Shown here: in pieces, positions 7,267 to 16,030 of the stretch
Position numbering within the stretch: position 1 is the first letter of the stretch
Layout of the letters: each line of letters starts with the position of its first letter
Source of the DNA: Scytonema sp. RU_4_4
GTDB taxonomy: Bacteria; Cyanobacteriota; Cyanobacteriia; Cyanobacteriales; Nostocaceae
DNA: 48,538 nucleotides
Reading direction: 5' to 3'
Assembly (NCBI GenBank): GCA_012031965.1
Contig: JAAUSC010000027.1
Coordinates: 1-48,538 of the forward strand
The notes under the pieces: generated by a model
What the model was told of the DNA's origin: nothing
Seen by the model: only the letters and a program-made list of their open reading frames with translations
Database searches by the model: none
Translations under genes and position numbers: made by a program

Positions 7267-10014
7267 TCAAGGCTTACTACCCTGATTCAATTTCTGCAAA
7301 ATCCCTTCCAATTCTTGCTGATAACGTCCATACTCAGCCCAATTCCCTTGACGCAATGCCTCCTTTGCCTTTTGATAAGTAGCTAAAGCAGATTTAGCCA
7401 GGTTTGGAACTTCTCCAGTTACGGAACTAGGTACTTGCTTTTGTTCTTGAACGCCACCGAAGATTGCTGCTAGAGATTTTTCTAAAGTTTCTTCCATGAC
7501 CACAGCTTTGTCATAGACAACAATGACCCGTTTGAGTTCAGGTAACTCGCCCTGTTCTGCCCGCAGATATACTGGCTCAACGTAAAGTAAAGACTGGTCA
7601 ATAGGAATCACTAACAAATCTCCGCGAATCACTTTAGAACCTACCTGACTCCATAAAGTAAACTGCTGTGAAATTTGTGGTTCCTGGTCAATTCGCGCCT
7701 CAATTTGTCGAGGACCAAAGATGAGTTTTTGTTTGGGAAACTCGTACAACAGCAACTTACCGTACTCCTTGCTATTGGAACGCGCCGCCATCCAGGCAAT
7801 CATGTTGTCTTTGTTAGCAGGTGTGAATGGTAAAATTTGGATAAATTCTTCCTTTGCTGCTCCTGGTAAGCGCATAATCATGTAGTAAGGCTGCATGATA
7901 TGTTCGTTTCCTTCATAGGTTTCGATGGGCAAGCGCCACAAGTCTTCCCGGTTATAGAATATTTCTGGGTCGCTCATGTGGTAAACAAGATACATCTGCG
8001 CTTGGATTTTGAATAGGTCTTGCGGATAACGAAAATGAGCTTTCACCTCAGGTGGAATCACGGCTTTGGATTCAAATAGGTGAGGAAAAATCTTTTGGTA
8101 GGTACGGAGTACGGGGTCAGCTTCATCGACGATAAAAAACCGCATCGTACCATCATAAGCATCAACCAATACCTTAACTGAGTTGCGGAGATAGTTGAAA
8201 TTACCATGTAAGATTTGCTTAGTATTTTCTCTCTTGAGAATTTCGGCAGCGTTCTGAGTTTGTGCTACTGGTTGGGAATAGGGATAGCGATCGCTCATCG
8301 TGTAAGCATCCACAATCCACTGTAATCTGCCGTTAATGATTACTAAATAGGGGTCGCTATCCAAGTGCAGAAATGGCGCAACGTGACTCACCCTTTCGTG
8401 AAGCAAACGGTAGTAATGGATACGCGACTGTTGAGTGAAGTAATTGGAAATGAAAACTTGGAGACTGCCTAAGTCGTAAGCATAAGCTAACCTGCGCCAC
8501 ACGGTTGGGATTGGTACACCACCTTTGCCGTTGTAAGTAGTATAAGCATTTCCATCCCCTAAAGGATAGTCAAACTCTTGAGTTTTCGTACCAGTAAAAA
8601 TATAGTTATCAGTTTTTTCACCATAATAAATTGCCGACTGATTCACCTGAAGATCCACCGTAGAGACTGGCGGAATATCTTTGATATACAGTTCCGGTAA
8701 ACCATCGGAGGTGATTTGGTTAACTGGACTCATCACCAAACCGTAGCCGTGGGTATACTTCAAACGCTGGTTAACCCATGTTTTAGCCTCTTGAGGTAAC
8801 TGAGAATAAGCCAGTTCCCGTCCCGATAGCATCACTTGTTGATAATTGCCATTTAGAGTGTAGCGATCTACATCCACACTCTGAAATTGGTAATAAAGAC
8901 GAATCTCCTGAATTTGGCGGTAGGTACTCAGAAGCGGGCGGTAGTCCCATAAGCGAATATTGCGGATAGTTGGCTGGTTCGACTGCAAAACTTGGCGGTT
9001 CAATTGGGCTGCGGCTATATAGTTTTGCCTTTGCACATCATGCAAATGATAGGCATTCTGAGTAAATTTGATGTTGTTGGCGATGTAGGACTTTTCTTTA
9101 GTTAATTCGTTGGGTTCAACGATGAATTGTTGGACAAACCAAGGGTAAACACCGTTGAGCAACACTAAAGCCACAAAGAATAATATAATCCCCAACATGG
9201 ATAAGGCGTAACTTCTTCGCCTCATCGAGAGAACAAATAAGACTGCGACTAATAACGCAATGATGCTTGTCATCCAGTAAGCAAATAATCGGGCATGGAC
9301 ATCAGTGTAACCAGCACCAAACACAACGCCATTGGTTGAGTAAAGCAGGCTGTAACGTTTGAGCCAGAAATCAACGGCTATTAATCCGGCGATTCCCGCC
9401 AAGAGCAAACTTAAATGGCTTTTGGCTTTACCATTGAGGGTATTTCGTCCGTTACGCCGCTGTGGTGTAAAATTGCCTTTGAGGAAATAAACCAGAACAG
9501 ATACTATCAGCCCCCAGACAAAAGCGAACAATAACCAGTTCCAGATAGCTTCGTAAAGCGGTAGCTTGAAGACATAAAAGCCAATGTCCCGTTGAAATAT
9601 CGGATCGCGATCGCCAAAACTAGTAGGATGCAGATACTTAAGAATAGTTTCCCACGCAGGGATACTAGCACTTGCTGCACCAAACCCAATGAACAAAATC
9701 AACACTAAAGCCAGGAAATTGGCAAATTTATCGGCATAGTCTGCCAATGTGCTGTCTTCAAAAAAGCGAAAGGAACTATACCGGGTGTGGTGCATAGCAA
9801 TCTGATAGTTTCTCCAGAGAAACAGGGTGTAGGAAGCAAAGGTTACAATCCAAGTGAGAATTTGCCAAGTCAACCTTGTCCAAAATACTTCCGAAAAACC
9901 GACAGTATCAAACCACCATGTTTCGGTCAGAATATGCACCAGTGTTTTAGATAGAGACAGACCAATAATCGCAATCAGGATGATTAATAGAATGCTTCTC
10001 TGTTTCAGGTTCAT
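7267..10014 (-). CDS. UPF0182 family membrane protein
   Basis: A large integral membrane protein of unknown function. I choose the start MNLKQRSILLI at 10014, preceded by AGGAAG, over an in-frame ATG 45 bases upstream; this gives 915 residues. The N-terminal third has several hydrophobic helices (for example LLIILIAIIGLSL and LALVLILFIGFGAASAS); the rest is a long hydrophilic domain expected outside the membrane. Segments typical of UPF0182 include KYTHGYGLVMSPVNQITSDG and YPYSQPVAQ. It is convergent with CRISPR array 1, ending 20 bases from the last repeat, and lies 64 bases downstream of the baeRF3 gene, likely co-transcribed. Family assignment is firm; the role is not known. Confidence 0.9.
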   Translation of the reverse strand: MNLKQRSILLIILIAIIGLSLSKTLVHILTETWWFDTVGFSEVFWTRLTWQILTWIVTFASYTLFLWRNYQIAMHHTRYSSFRFFEDSTLADYADKFANFLALVLILFIGFGAASASIPAWETILKYLHPTSFGDRDPIFQRDIGFYVFKLPLYEAIWNWLLFAFVWGLIVSVLVYFLKGNFTPQRRNGRNTLNGKAKSHLSLLLAGIAGLIAVDFWLKRYSLLYSTNGVVFGAGYTDVHARLFAYWMTSIIALLVAVLFVLSMRRRSYALSMLGIILFFVALVLLNGVYPWFVQQFIVEPNELTKEKSYIANNIKFTQNAYHLHDVQRQNYIAAAQLNRQVLQSNQPTIRNIRLWDYRPLLSTYRQIQEIRLYYQFQSVDVDRYTLNGNYQQVMLSGRELAYSQLPQEAKTWVNQRLKYTHGYGLVMSPVNQITSDGLPELYIKDIPPVSTVDLQVNQSAIYYGEKTDNYIFTGTKTQEFDYPLGDGNAYTTYNGKGGVPIPTVWRRLAYAYDLGSLQVFISNYFTQQSRIHYYRLLHERVSHVAPFLHLDSDPYLVIINGRLQWIVDAYTMSDRYPYSQPVAQTQNAAEILKRENTKQILHGNFNYLRNSVKVLVDAYDGTMRFFIVDEADPVLRTYQKIFPHLFESKAVIPPEVKAHFRYPQDLFKIQAQMYLVYHMSDPEIFYNREDLWRLPIETYEGNEHIMQPYYMIMRLPGAAKEEFIQILPFTPANKDNMIAWMAARSNSKEYGKLLLYEFPKQKLIFGPRQIEARIDQEPQISQQFTLWSQVGSKVIRGDLLVIPIDQSLLYVEPVYLRAEQGELPELKRVIVVYDKAVVMEETLEKSLAAIFGGVQEQKQVPSSVTGEVPNLAKSALATYQKAKEALRQGNWAEYGRYQQELEGILQKLNQGSKP

Positions 10015-10078
10015 AATTTTGTCTTCCTGTCGCTCCTGATTGAAATTTGGTCTACTCAACTGAAAACAGCTGTAGATT

Positions 10079-11245
10079 TCAGTAGCGAAATACCGCAGCT
10101 AATGGTGTATCATCTGGCATATCTTCCGACTCAACTGCATAGACGATACCGCCATTCAAGATAGTCTGAGTTGCAGCGAAATCTAATAACTCTTCGTCGT
10201 TGGGTTCTGCATTGGGATGCACCTGAACCGTTTGGGTATCCGAATCAAAAGTACCCCACTGCTGCTGACCGAGGGCGACAATTAACTTGTCAACTCGTCC
10301 CTGACAAGCAGCCGGAATAGTTTCCGTAATTTGGCTGGAGGCTTTTCCAGTTCCCACCAGTTCCCTATATTGATTCATGACCTCTTGCTGTGCTTGCAAA
10401 AAGTAAGGTTCCACTATTTCCCAGGCTTGGGCGTGTAATTCCTCTGGAGTCAGTAATTCTGGATTGCCTGTTATACCCGCATCTATGAGATAAGAATAAG
10501 TATTTGCCTCTCGGTAAATTGGCAAGAGATATTCCACCCCAGCCAGAACCAAAGGAGCGTGTTCCTCTTTTAGTAACTCCCGCAACATCTCATTGACCCG
10601 ATGAAAGTACAGGCTGAGATTTTCCTTCTCATTCTCATCACCAGCACCATGACCGTGAAATACCGTGACTCCACTAGGAGCAGCGCGCCTTCCACCTGCT
10701 GCACCTGGGGTGCCTGTATGGGAAGGGGTTTGCCGTTCTGGTTCCTCAAACTGCAGTACTTCTTCCAAACTTGGCAACACACCAGTTAGATCAATTTCTT
10801 CAATGTGGTGGTGCGTACCTTCTAATAACCGAATCAGATTATGACTAAGAGCCAGGATATAGAAATGTCCATCGCTATTAAAGAGGGGGAATAAAGGTTT
10901 AAGGTAAAAACGGTTACTAACAATTGCTAATTCTTCAAAATCTATGGGTAAGGAGTAATATCGCAACAAGTCCTGAGAGCGGAAGATTGCTAAACCATCA
11001 CTCTGGTGTTGCCAAAATTCATACTCATCCAGTTCTTTGACTGGTTTGAGTAAGTTTTTCGCATCTTCAGAACGCCAACCACGTTCAATCAGCCGTTCTT
11101 CAGCTTCTCGAATTAAATTCCTAAATCGGATTGGATTTTGTTGCGTATCTGACCCTGCATAGTAAGTTGGCAGAAAAATCGATACACAGATTTCTCTGGG
11201 CTGTTGTGCCAGTGTTTTGAGTTCCTCGATAGATAGTAATTTCAT
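10079..11245 (-). CDS. baeRF family 3-like protein (eRF1-related fold)
   Basis: The 388-residue product resembles the bacterial archaeo-eukaryotic release-factor-related family 3. This family is related to peptide-chain release factor eRF1, with ribosome-linked roles proposed but not shown. The start at 11245 (MKLLSIEELKTLAQQPREIC) has a strong AGGAGG site; a longer in-frame ATG at 11314 lacks one. Recognisable segments are CVSIFLPTYYAGSDTQQNPI near the N-terminus, LAIFRSQDLLRYY, a HGHGAGDENEKENLSLYF block, and ATQTILNGGIVYAVE near the C-terminus. A Gly/Ala/Pro-rich patch at about residues 172-194 looks like a variable linker. It sits upstream of the UPF0182 gene on the same strand, between the two CRISPR arrays. 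Confidence 0.72.
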   Translation of the reverse strand: MKLLSIEELKTLAQQPREICVSIFLPTYYAGSDTQQNPIRFRNLIREAEERLIERGWRSEDAKNLLKPVKELDEYEFWQHQSDGLAIFRSQDLLRYYSLPIDFEELAIVSNRFYLKPLFPLFNSDGHFYILALSHNLIRLLEGTHHHIEEIDLTGVLPSLEEVLQFEEPERQTPSHTGTPGAAGGRRAAPSGVTVFHGHGAGDENEKENLSLYFHRVNEMLRELLKEEHAPLVLAGVEYLLPIYREANTYSYLIDAGITGNPELLTPEELHAQAWEIVEPYFLQAQQEVMNQYRELVGTGKASSQITETIPAACQGRVDKLIVALGQQQWGTFDSDTQTVQVHPNAEPNDEELLDFAATQTILNGGIVYAVESEDMPDDTPLAAVFRY

Positions 11246-11298
11246 TCGCTTGCCTCCTTTTTGAATAGAGGAACTGGGAAGAAAGAAGAAATATAAAT

Positions 11299-11399
11299 AG
11301 GACTTACACACCATCTGCTAGAAACCCGGTTTCTTCGTTCGTATTTGGTTCCAAAACAGACGATTTTTAGTAGAAACCGGGTTTCTTTGCGTAAGTCCT
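11299..11399. repeat. ~100-bp palindromic interspersed repeat, copy A
   Basis: An element of about 100 bases with inverted ends: AGGACTTAC at the left and GTAAGTCCT at the right, plus inner arms GAAACCCGGTTTC and GAAACCGGGTTTC. A nearly identical copy lies at 19292-19392. There is no ORF. It follows the start of the baeRF3 gene, within its probable promoter region, and looks like a MITE or hairpin-type repeat. Confidence 0.8.
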
Positions 11400-11724
11400 G
11401 ATAAAATGTGTTTTTTTATCCTTTCGCCTTAAGTTTGACTTCCGGTTCTTCTGGCATTTCCGGGATATTAGCCTATCATCATTACGGACAAAGAAATTTG
11501 TCCTTTTCGCTTATATCCCCCTTTTAGAAAAAGGGGGCTTTACGCATCACAACTTGTAAAACCCTTTTGCAAACAAGAAAGATTCTGCCACTATCTTAAG
11601 ATTAAAAGGAAAATTTGAGGAACTTGTGAGGAATATGCTCCCGTTGCGATCTGCGCCAATACGCAGCGCTCTCGTCCCAAGGGGACACACTACGCGATCG
11701 CGCAAGCCTCCGCAGGACTTACGT
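11400..11724. repeat. Gene-free, repeat-rich stretch
   Basis: No convincing gene is seen here. The stretch contains a ccccc...ggggg hairpin (ATATCCCCCTTTTAGAAAAAGGGGGCT at 11513-11539). It also holds a GC-rich patch at about 11640-11730 with CGATCGCG and GCGATC motifs, resembling the cas6-embedded repeat. Its right edge, GCAGGACTTACG, resembles the tip of the 100-bp repeat and abuts the cas2-derived copy. Confidence 0.55.
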
Positions 11725-11998
11725 GATCGCGCTTGCACAAACTCATCAAGCCTGACACTGATAAGCTGTTCCACATTTAATTTGCATTTGAAACCGCAGA
11801 GGCGCAGAGGGCGCAGAGTAAGAGATAAAAGAGTTTGATGCTTTTTATCAAAACTTGAAATTATGCAAGTTAGATGTGTTTTAGCTTAGTATCAAGTTTT
11901 ATTTTCTATGTGCCTGCTGTTTTGGTAAAGTCGAACGTATCGGCGGCGAACCACCTCGCGATGAGACGATTTTCTTTGCCGAATGCGCGGATGGGTAG
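11725..11998 (+). pseudogene. cas2 3'-end duplicate, interrupted
   Basis: A partial copy of the cas2 3' end. 11725-11763 matches the codons for RLHKLIKPDTD, and 11889-11998 matches codons from SIKF to the stop (ERIGGEPPRDETIFFAECADG). Between them lie 125 unrelated bases. The copy lacks the first half of cas2 and a start, so it cannot encode Cas2. It continues directly into leader 2, which shows that leader and array were duplicated together with the adjoining cas2 sequence. Differences from the intact gene are few, suggesting a recent copy or ongoing homogenisation. Confidence 0.9.
11764..11888. mobile_element. Small non-coding insertion in the cas2 copy
   Basis: These 125 bases interrupt the cas2 copy exactly between ACTGATA and GTATCAAG, which are contiguous in the intact gene. 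The ends form a short inverted repeat (TAAGCT at 11762-11767, AGCTTA at 11883-11888). Inside is CCGCAGAGGCGCAGAG (11794-11809), which recurs in the mutS insertion at 37287-37302. No ORF is present, so it is a MITE-like interspersed repeat; no clear target duplication is visible. Confidence 0.65.
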
Positions 11999-12211
11999 GT
12001 GTTGGAAAATAGGTTTGGAAAAAAATGGCTGAACTTCTGACAGCACAAGGCTTTCAGGGAATATTAGCTGACAACCCATCCGCGCTCCTTGTCTAGACTG
12101 AATTTCAGCCATTTGTCTGTCAATCAATTTACTTTTTTTTATGCTATCATTAGTTCATCCGCGATTTAAAACCTTGAAAACTTTATACGGAGCACTTCTC
12201 AGGCTCGCGCA
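11999..12211 (+). promoter_or_regulatory. CRISPR leader 2
   Basis: 213 bases, the same length as leader 1 and almost identical to it. The differences seen are around 12032 (GAACTTCTGACAGCAC versus GGATTGCTGACAGTAC) and one A/G near 12168. The inverted repeats are conserved: GCGCGGATGGGT (11985-11996) with ACCCATCCGCGC (12074-12085), and AAATGGCTG with CAGCCATTT. Conservation of everything up to the first repeat suggests this array is also transcribed and can gain spacers. Confidence 0.85.
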
Positions 12212-13045
12212 GTCGAAATTTCTCTTATTCCCTATTAGGGATTGAAACTTGAAATCCAGGTACAAGCATCCCCTTTTGGTACCGTCGAAATTTCTCTTAT
12301 TCCCTATTAGGGATTGAAACCATGATAAGTTGCTCGTTCTGTAATACGATCGCCTATAGTCGAAATTTCTCTTATTCCCTATTAGGGATTGAAACTAAAT
12401 TGAGAAAGTCTCTGCCAACATCAAAATTCAAGTCGAAATTTCTCTTATTCCCTATTAGGGATTGAAACTTCTTCTTCATAAAACTCTATAACAAATCTTT
12501 CAGTCGAAATTTCTCTTATTCCCTATTAGGGATTGAAACTCTTTCCATTTCTATTAAACGAGCAAAGCCGTTCTTGGTCGAAATTTCTCTTATTCCCTAT
12601 TAGGGATTGAAACCTCGATTACGATTTCTTCTGTAATATCCAAAAGGTGTCGAAATTTCTCTTATTCCCTATTAGGGATTGAAACGCGGCGGCACGTGTG
12701 GTGATAGCTGCTGATGCTTGTCGAAATTTCTCTTATTCCCTATTAGGGATTGAAACGGAATATGCAAGAGGCGATCGCTTCTTAGAGGTAGTCGAAATTT
12801 CTCTTATTCCCTATTAGGGATTGAAACGACGATTTGCTGGAATCGGTTAACGCGATCGCCTGTCGAAATTTCTCTTATTCCCTATTAGGGATTGAAACAT
12901 ATTGTTGAAGTCGAATATAGCTAGCAAGATGAGTCGAAATTTCTCTTACTCCCTATTAGGGATTGAAACCTCAAGATATTCAACGACTGGGTAAGACGCG
13001 CGAATATGGTTGAAATTTCTCTTACTCCCTATTAGGGATTGAAAC
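12212..13045 (+). CRISPR. CRISPR array 2, 12 repeats / 11 spacers
   Basis: Twelve 37-base repeats of the same sequence as array 1 start at 12212, 12284, 12359, 12432, 12503, 12577, 12649, 12720, 12791, 12862, 12933 and 13009. Spacers are 34-39 bases and none equals an array 1 spacer. The last two repeats carry the TTACTCC variant and the very last also starts GTTGAAAT, so the leader-distal end is at the right. Two spacers contain the HIP1 octamer GCGATCGC (12757-12790 and 12828-12861), and one has CGATCGCC (12321-12358). The array ends 25 bases from a convergent gene. Confidence 0.98.
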
Positions 13046-13070
13046 AGTTTCGTCGAAAGGTACAGGATTT

Positions 13071-14768
13071 TTAAAAATTTAAAATATCTAACGATTCTTC
13101 TATTTCTAAATCTAAAATTCTTTCCCGTACATTTTTATGTTCCTCTAACTTACCTTCTTTTCGATAAAGGTCTGCTGCTTTCTGAAAATCATCAACAACT
13201 CCCAGTTTATCTCCTAGGTTATAACGAGCCTGAGCACGATTGTAATATGCATCAGCATCGTTGGGATTCATCTTAATAACCTGATTATAATCTTCAATCG
13301 CTCCCTGATAATCTCCTGAGTCATAACGAGCCTGACCACGGTTATAATATGCATCAACATCATGAGCATTCATCTTAATAATCTGTGTGTAATCCTCAAT
13401 TGCTCCCTGATAATCTCCTAAATCAAAACGAGAATTACCACGATTTTTGTAACCAATGACATCATTAGGTTTCAGTTCGATTGACTGACTAAAAAGCTCA
13501 ATTGCTTTCTTGGAATCTCCCAAGTTAGAACTATTGGGGTTAATTTTGATTGCCTGATTATAATCCTCAATTGCTCCTTGATAATCTCCTAGGTGGTAAC
13601 GAATATCAGCGCGATTTCTGTAAGCCACTGCATCATTAGGATTCATTCTAATTGCTTGAGTGTAATCAGCAATTGCTCCTTCATAATCTCCTAGGTGATA
13701 TCGAGCTAAAGCAATTTTGTTGTAAACTTTGCCGTAGTAAGGATTGATTTGTATGGCTTGAGCGTAATCAGTAATTGATGCTTGATAATCTCCCAGGTGA
13801 TAACGAGCTAAACCACGTTTGTAATAAATATCAGCGTCTTTAGAGTTCAGTTTTAAAGCGTGATTGTAGTTATCAATTGCAGCTTTGTACTGTTCTTTCT
13901 CAAAGCATTCATCGCCCAGTTTTCCATAAAGCAGATTTAAATCTCCATTATGAAAACGGAGATAGTCATTTTGCTCAGGAGAAAAGTTGGTTTTGACAGA
14001 CTGTGGCTTTTGTTGCTGATAGCTGGGTTCTTGTTGCTCAGGAGAAAAGTTGGTTTTCGTAGACTGTTGCTTGTGTTGCTGCTTGTGTTGCTGATAGATA
14101 GGTTCCTGCTTCGGGTTAGATTTCTCAATTGGAGATTTTTGATTATCAGAATTGACATGTGTCAAGGATTCTAATTGTTCTAAATAGCACCGTAAACCAC
14201 CGCCATACAGTAATTGTTCTATCCCGAATGAAATTTTTCCAGTCTTGAGCTTAATCATCTGGGTAGGAAGAAAGCCAGCAAAGAAGAGGTGATATTCAGG
14301 TTGTGCTTCGTTCACTTCCTCTTGAATCAAAATGCAAACCACAGCAGCATTTTTTTGCACTTCTTCTGAATTAATTGACCATCTGACTTTATTAAGACTG
14401 CCATGACGCGATTTTACTGCAATCCCAACTGATGGATCAAACGTCAGGGTAAAATCAACTTTACCATCGCCAATGCCAAATCGTTTTTCATAATCTACTT
14501 CAGTGACAAAAGCAGCCAAACGTTCTTTGACAACTTCTTCGCCTAATTTTCCTTTCAAGTTACTGACAAAAACATCACGGACTGGTGAAGTGCGTTTATA
14601 TTTCTCAGCCATCTCCCAGCAAAATTCCCGTAGTGCTTTTAACCTCTCTCCAGAGATGATTGTTAATTCGCTATATTGCCCTTCTGTTTCACAATGCAGC
14701 AGACAACCAGATGTTAACCTTTTGATGAAATCAGATTGTAGCGATCGCAGTAAGAGAATCCAGTCCAT
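13071..14768 (-). CDS. Nuclease-like domain fused to TPR repeats
   Basis: A 565-residue protein with three parts. Residues 1-200 look like a PD-(D/E)XK-type fold: GEEVVKERL (E77/E78), VDFTLTF (D105) and GIAVKSRHG (K119), but the acid expected two residues before the lysine is A117, so activity is doubtful. Residues about 208-275 are a Gln-rich linker with a duplicated TKTNFSPEQ/VKTNFSPEQ unit. Residues about 280-540 are at least seven tetratricopeptide repeats of the form YxxRGxARYxLGDYxGAIxDYxQAI. One repeat, around INPNSSNLGDSKKAIELF, is missing about a dozen residues. TPRs bind proteins; the substrate is unknown. It converges on CRISPR array 2, ending 25 bases from it. The nuclease reading is an inference from motifs. 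Confidence 0.75.
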   Translation of the reverse strand: MDWILLLRSLQSDFIKRLTSGCLLHCETEGQYSELTIISGERLKALREFCWEMAEKYKRTSPVRDVFVSNLKGKLGEEVVKERLAAFVTEVDYEKRFGIGDGKVDFTLTFDPSVGIAVKSRHGSLNKVRWSINSEEVQKNAAVVCILIQEEVNEAQPEYHLFFAGFLPTQMIKLKTGKISFGIEQLLYGGGLRCYLEQLESLTHVNSDNQKSPIEKSNPKQEPIYQQHKQQHKQQSTKTNFSPEQQEPSYQQQKPQSVKTNFSPEQNDYLRFHNGDLNLLYGKLGDECFEKEQYKAAIDNYNHALKLNSKDADIYYKRGLARYHLGDYQASITDYAQAIQINPYYGKVYNKIALARYHLGDYEGAIADYTQAIRMNPNDAVAYRNRADIRYHLGDYQGAIEDYNQAIKINPNSSNLGDSKKAIELFSQSIELKPNDVIGYKNRGNSRFDLGDYQGAIEDYTQIIKMNAHDVDAYYNRGQARYDSGDYQGAIEDYNQVIKMNPNDADAYYNRAQARYNLGDKLGVVDDFQKAADLYRKEGKLEEHKNVRERILDLEIEESLDILNF

Positions 14769-14769
14769 T

Positions 14770-15158
14770 TATAGTTCTGCGAATCTTTTTGCTTATTGTA
14801 TTAATATAGTAAATCAACGTAAACTTATCTTTATTGTATTTAATTTAACATTATCATGTCTAAAATAGGTCCATAACGTTCCCACTTTTGTCAATTCTTT
14901 TTTTACATTTGTTACTAAAACCTTGCGGGAGCACTGAAGGACTTCTTGTGGAGATTGCTAAAATGAAATCAATAAAGCAGGAACCGGGACTCCCTGTGCT
15001 CCTGCTTATGTAACGTGAATCTAGAGTGAATGCCAAAGTAGGTGTTGGAGCAGACCCAGCAGAGAGCGATCTCTGTTGTCAGTCCTGCTTCTTTTCCTTT
15101 TGTGTCGCTACGACATCGTAGACTCTTGCAAGAGGTTGATTTTTGAAATCCCTAACTT
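14770..15158. other. Intergenic region with several hairpins
   Basis: There are no genes in these 390 bases. On the minus strand, downstream of petF, are three hairpins: CTACGATGTCGTAG (15108-15121), CAGAGATCGCTCTCTG region (about 15059-15077), and a longer one at 14975-15007 (AAGCAGGA...TCCTGCTT with an inner GGGAGTCCC). The last could end petF transcription. The clustering could also be a small structured RNA; I cannot assign it to a known family. Confidence 0.4.
14975..15007 (-). terminator. Hairpin, possible petF terminator
   Basis: Eight-base stem AAGCAGGA/TCCTGCTT with an inner GGGAGTCCC pairing. Read on the minus strand it is followed by TTTATTGATTT, a weak U-rich tract. It lies about 150 bases after the petF stop. 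Confidence 0.4.
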
Positions 15159-15461
15159 TTAATAAAGTTCCTCTTCCTTGTGAGTTTCGATGGTACAGTC
15201 TCCGGTTGGATAAGCCACACAAGTCAGGATATATCCAGCTTCCATTTGGTCATCATCCAAGAAAGACTGGTCAGACTGGTCTGGAGCAGAACCAGCTACG
15301 AGTTTACCAGCACAAGTGGAGCAAGCACCAGCGCGGCAAGAGTAGGGCAAGTCAAGACCAGCTTCTTCAGCGGCGTCTAGAATATAAGTATCATCATCAA
15401 CGTCAATTGTTTCCTTCAGACCTTCAGCATCGTTGATCAGTGTCACTTTGTAAGTTGCCAT
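15159..15461 (-). CDS. petF: Plant-type [2Fe-2S] ferredoxin
   Basis: This 100-residue soluble ferredoxin accepts electrons from photosystem I and passes them to FNR and other enzymes. Cluster ligands are C42, C47, C50 ([16 protein letters not shown]) and C81 ([12 protein letters not shown]). Start [11 protein letters not shown], length and the acidic C-terminus EEELY are those of cyanobacterial PetF. AGAGGA lies eight bases upstream of the ATG. It stands alone, with long intergenic regions on both sides. Confidence 0.96.
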   Translation of the reverse strand: MATYKVTLINDAEGLKETIDVDDDTYILDAAEEAGLDLPYSCRAGACSTCAGKLVAGSAPDQSDQSFLDDDQMEAGYILTCVAYPTGDCTIETHKEEELY

Positions 15462-16030
15462 TTTGTAATCCTCTCTTTTGATAACGGACCGTATAAGTTA
15501 TCCTGAAGCAATTCCACAGCTCATCTTATCAGACCAGCCGTTCATTAAAATTTGCTTCACTTCTGATACTACGAGAAAAATAAAAGGATGTAACCGGAAA
15601 TTGAACTCGATTAGTAATGAGATTTAGTTAGTTAATAATGATAAGTTTATTTTATAAAAATGAGCCTAACGCGAACAGACGAGCATGAACTGTAAGACCT
15701 GTATGGGAGACGTCAAATTAATGACATAGGAAGCTAGTACCGCTGCGCGGAAGTCAAAAGTCAAAAGTCAAAAGTCAAAAAGCTTACATCATAAGCTTTT
15801 CGTTGATTTGAAATGGTAGCTTGATTTTCGCCGACCTGTACTAGGCAGTGCCCAACGCCAGATGCTACCCTTACGGGTACGCTACAAAGAACAGAATGAC
15901 ATCCTTTATATCTGGCACTATTCTCAACAAGACCTAAAAAACCGGGTTTCTCAACGAAAAGTTAAGCTTTTTAAGTGGTGTCATTCTCAAGAAACCCGTT
16001 TTTTGACCCTGGTGCAAGATGTCAGTTCCC
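15462..16030. repeat. Gene-free stretch with interspersed repeats
   Basis: No supported gene lies here. The first ~100 bases should carry the petF promoter. Four tandem AAAGTCA/GTCAAAA heptamers occupy 15750-15779. A long inverted repeat lies at about 15935-16005: AAAAAACCGGGTTTCT on the left and AGAAACCCGTTTTTTG on the right, sharing the AAACCCGG core with the 100-bp repeat elsewhere. An 87-codon frame across it is an artefact of the repeat. Confidence 0.6.
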
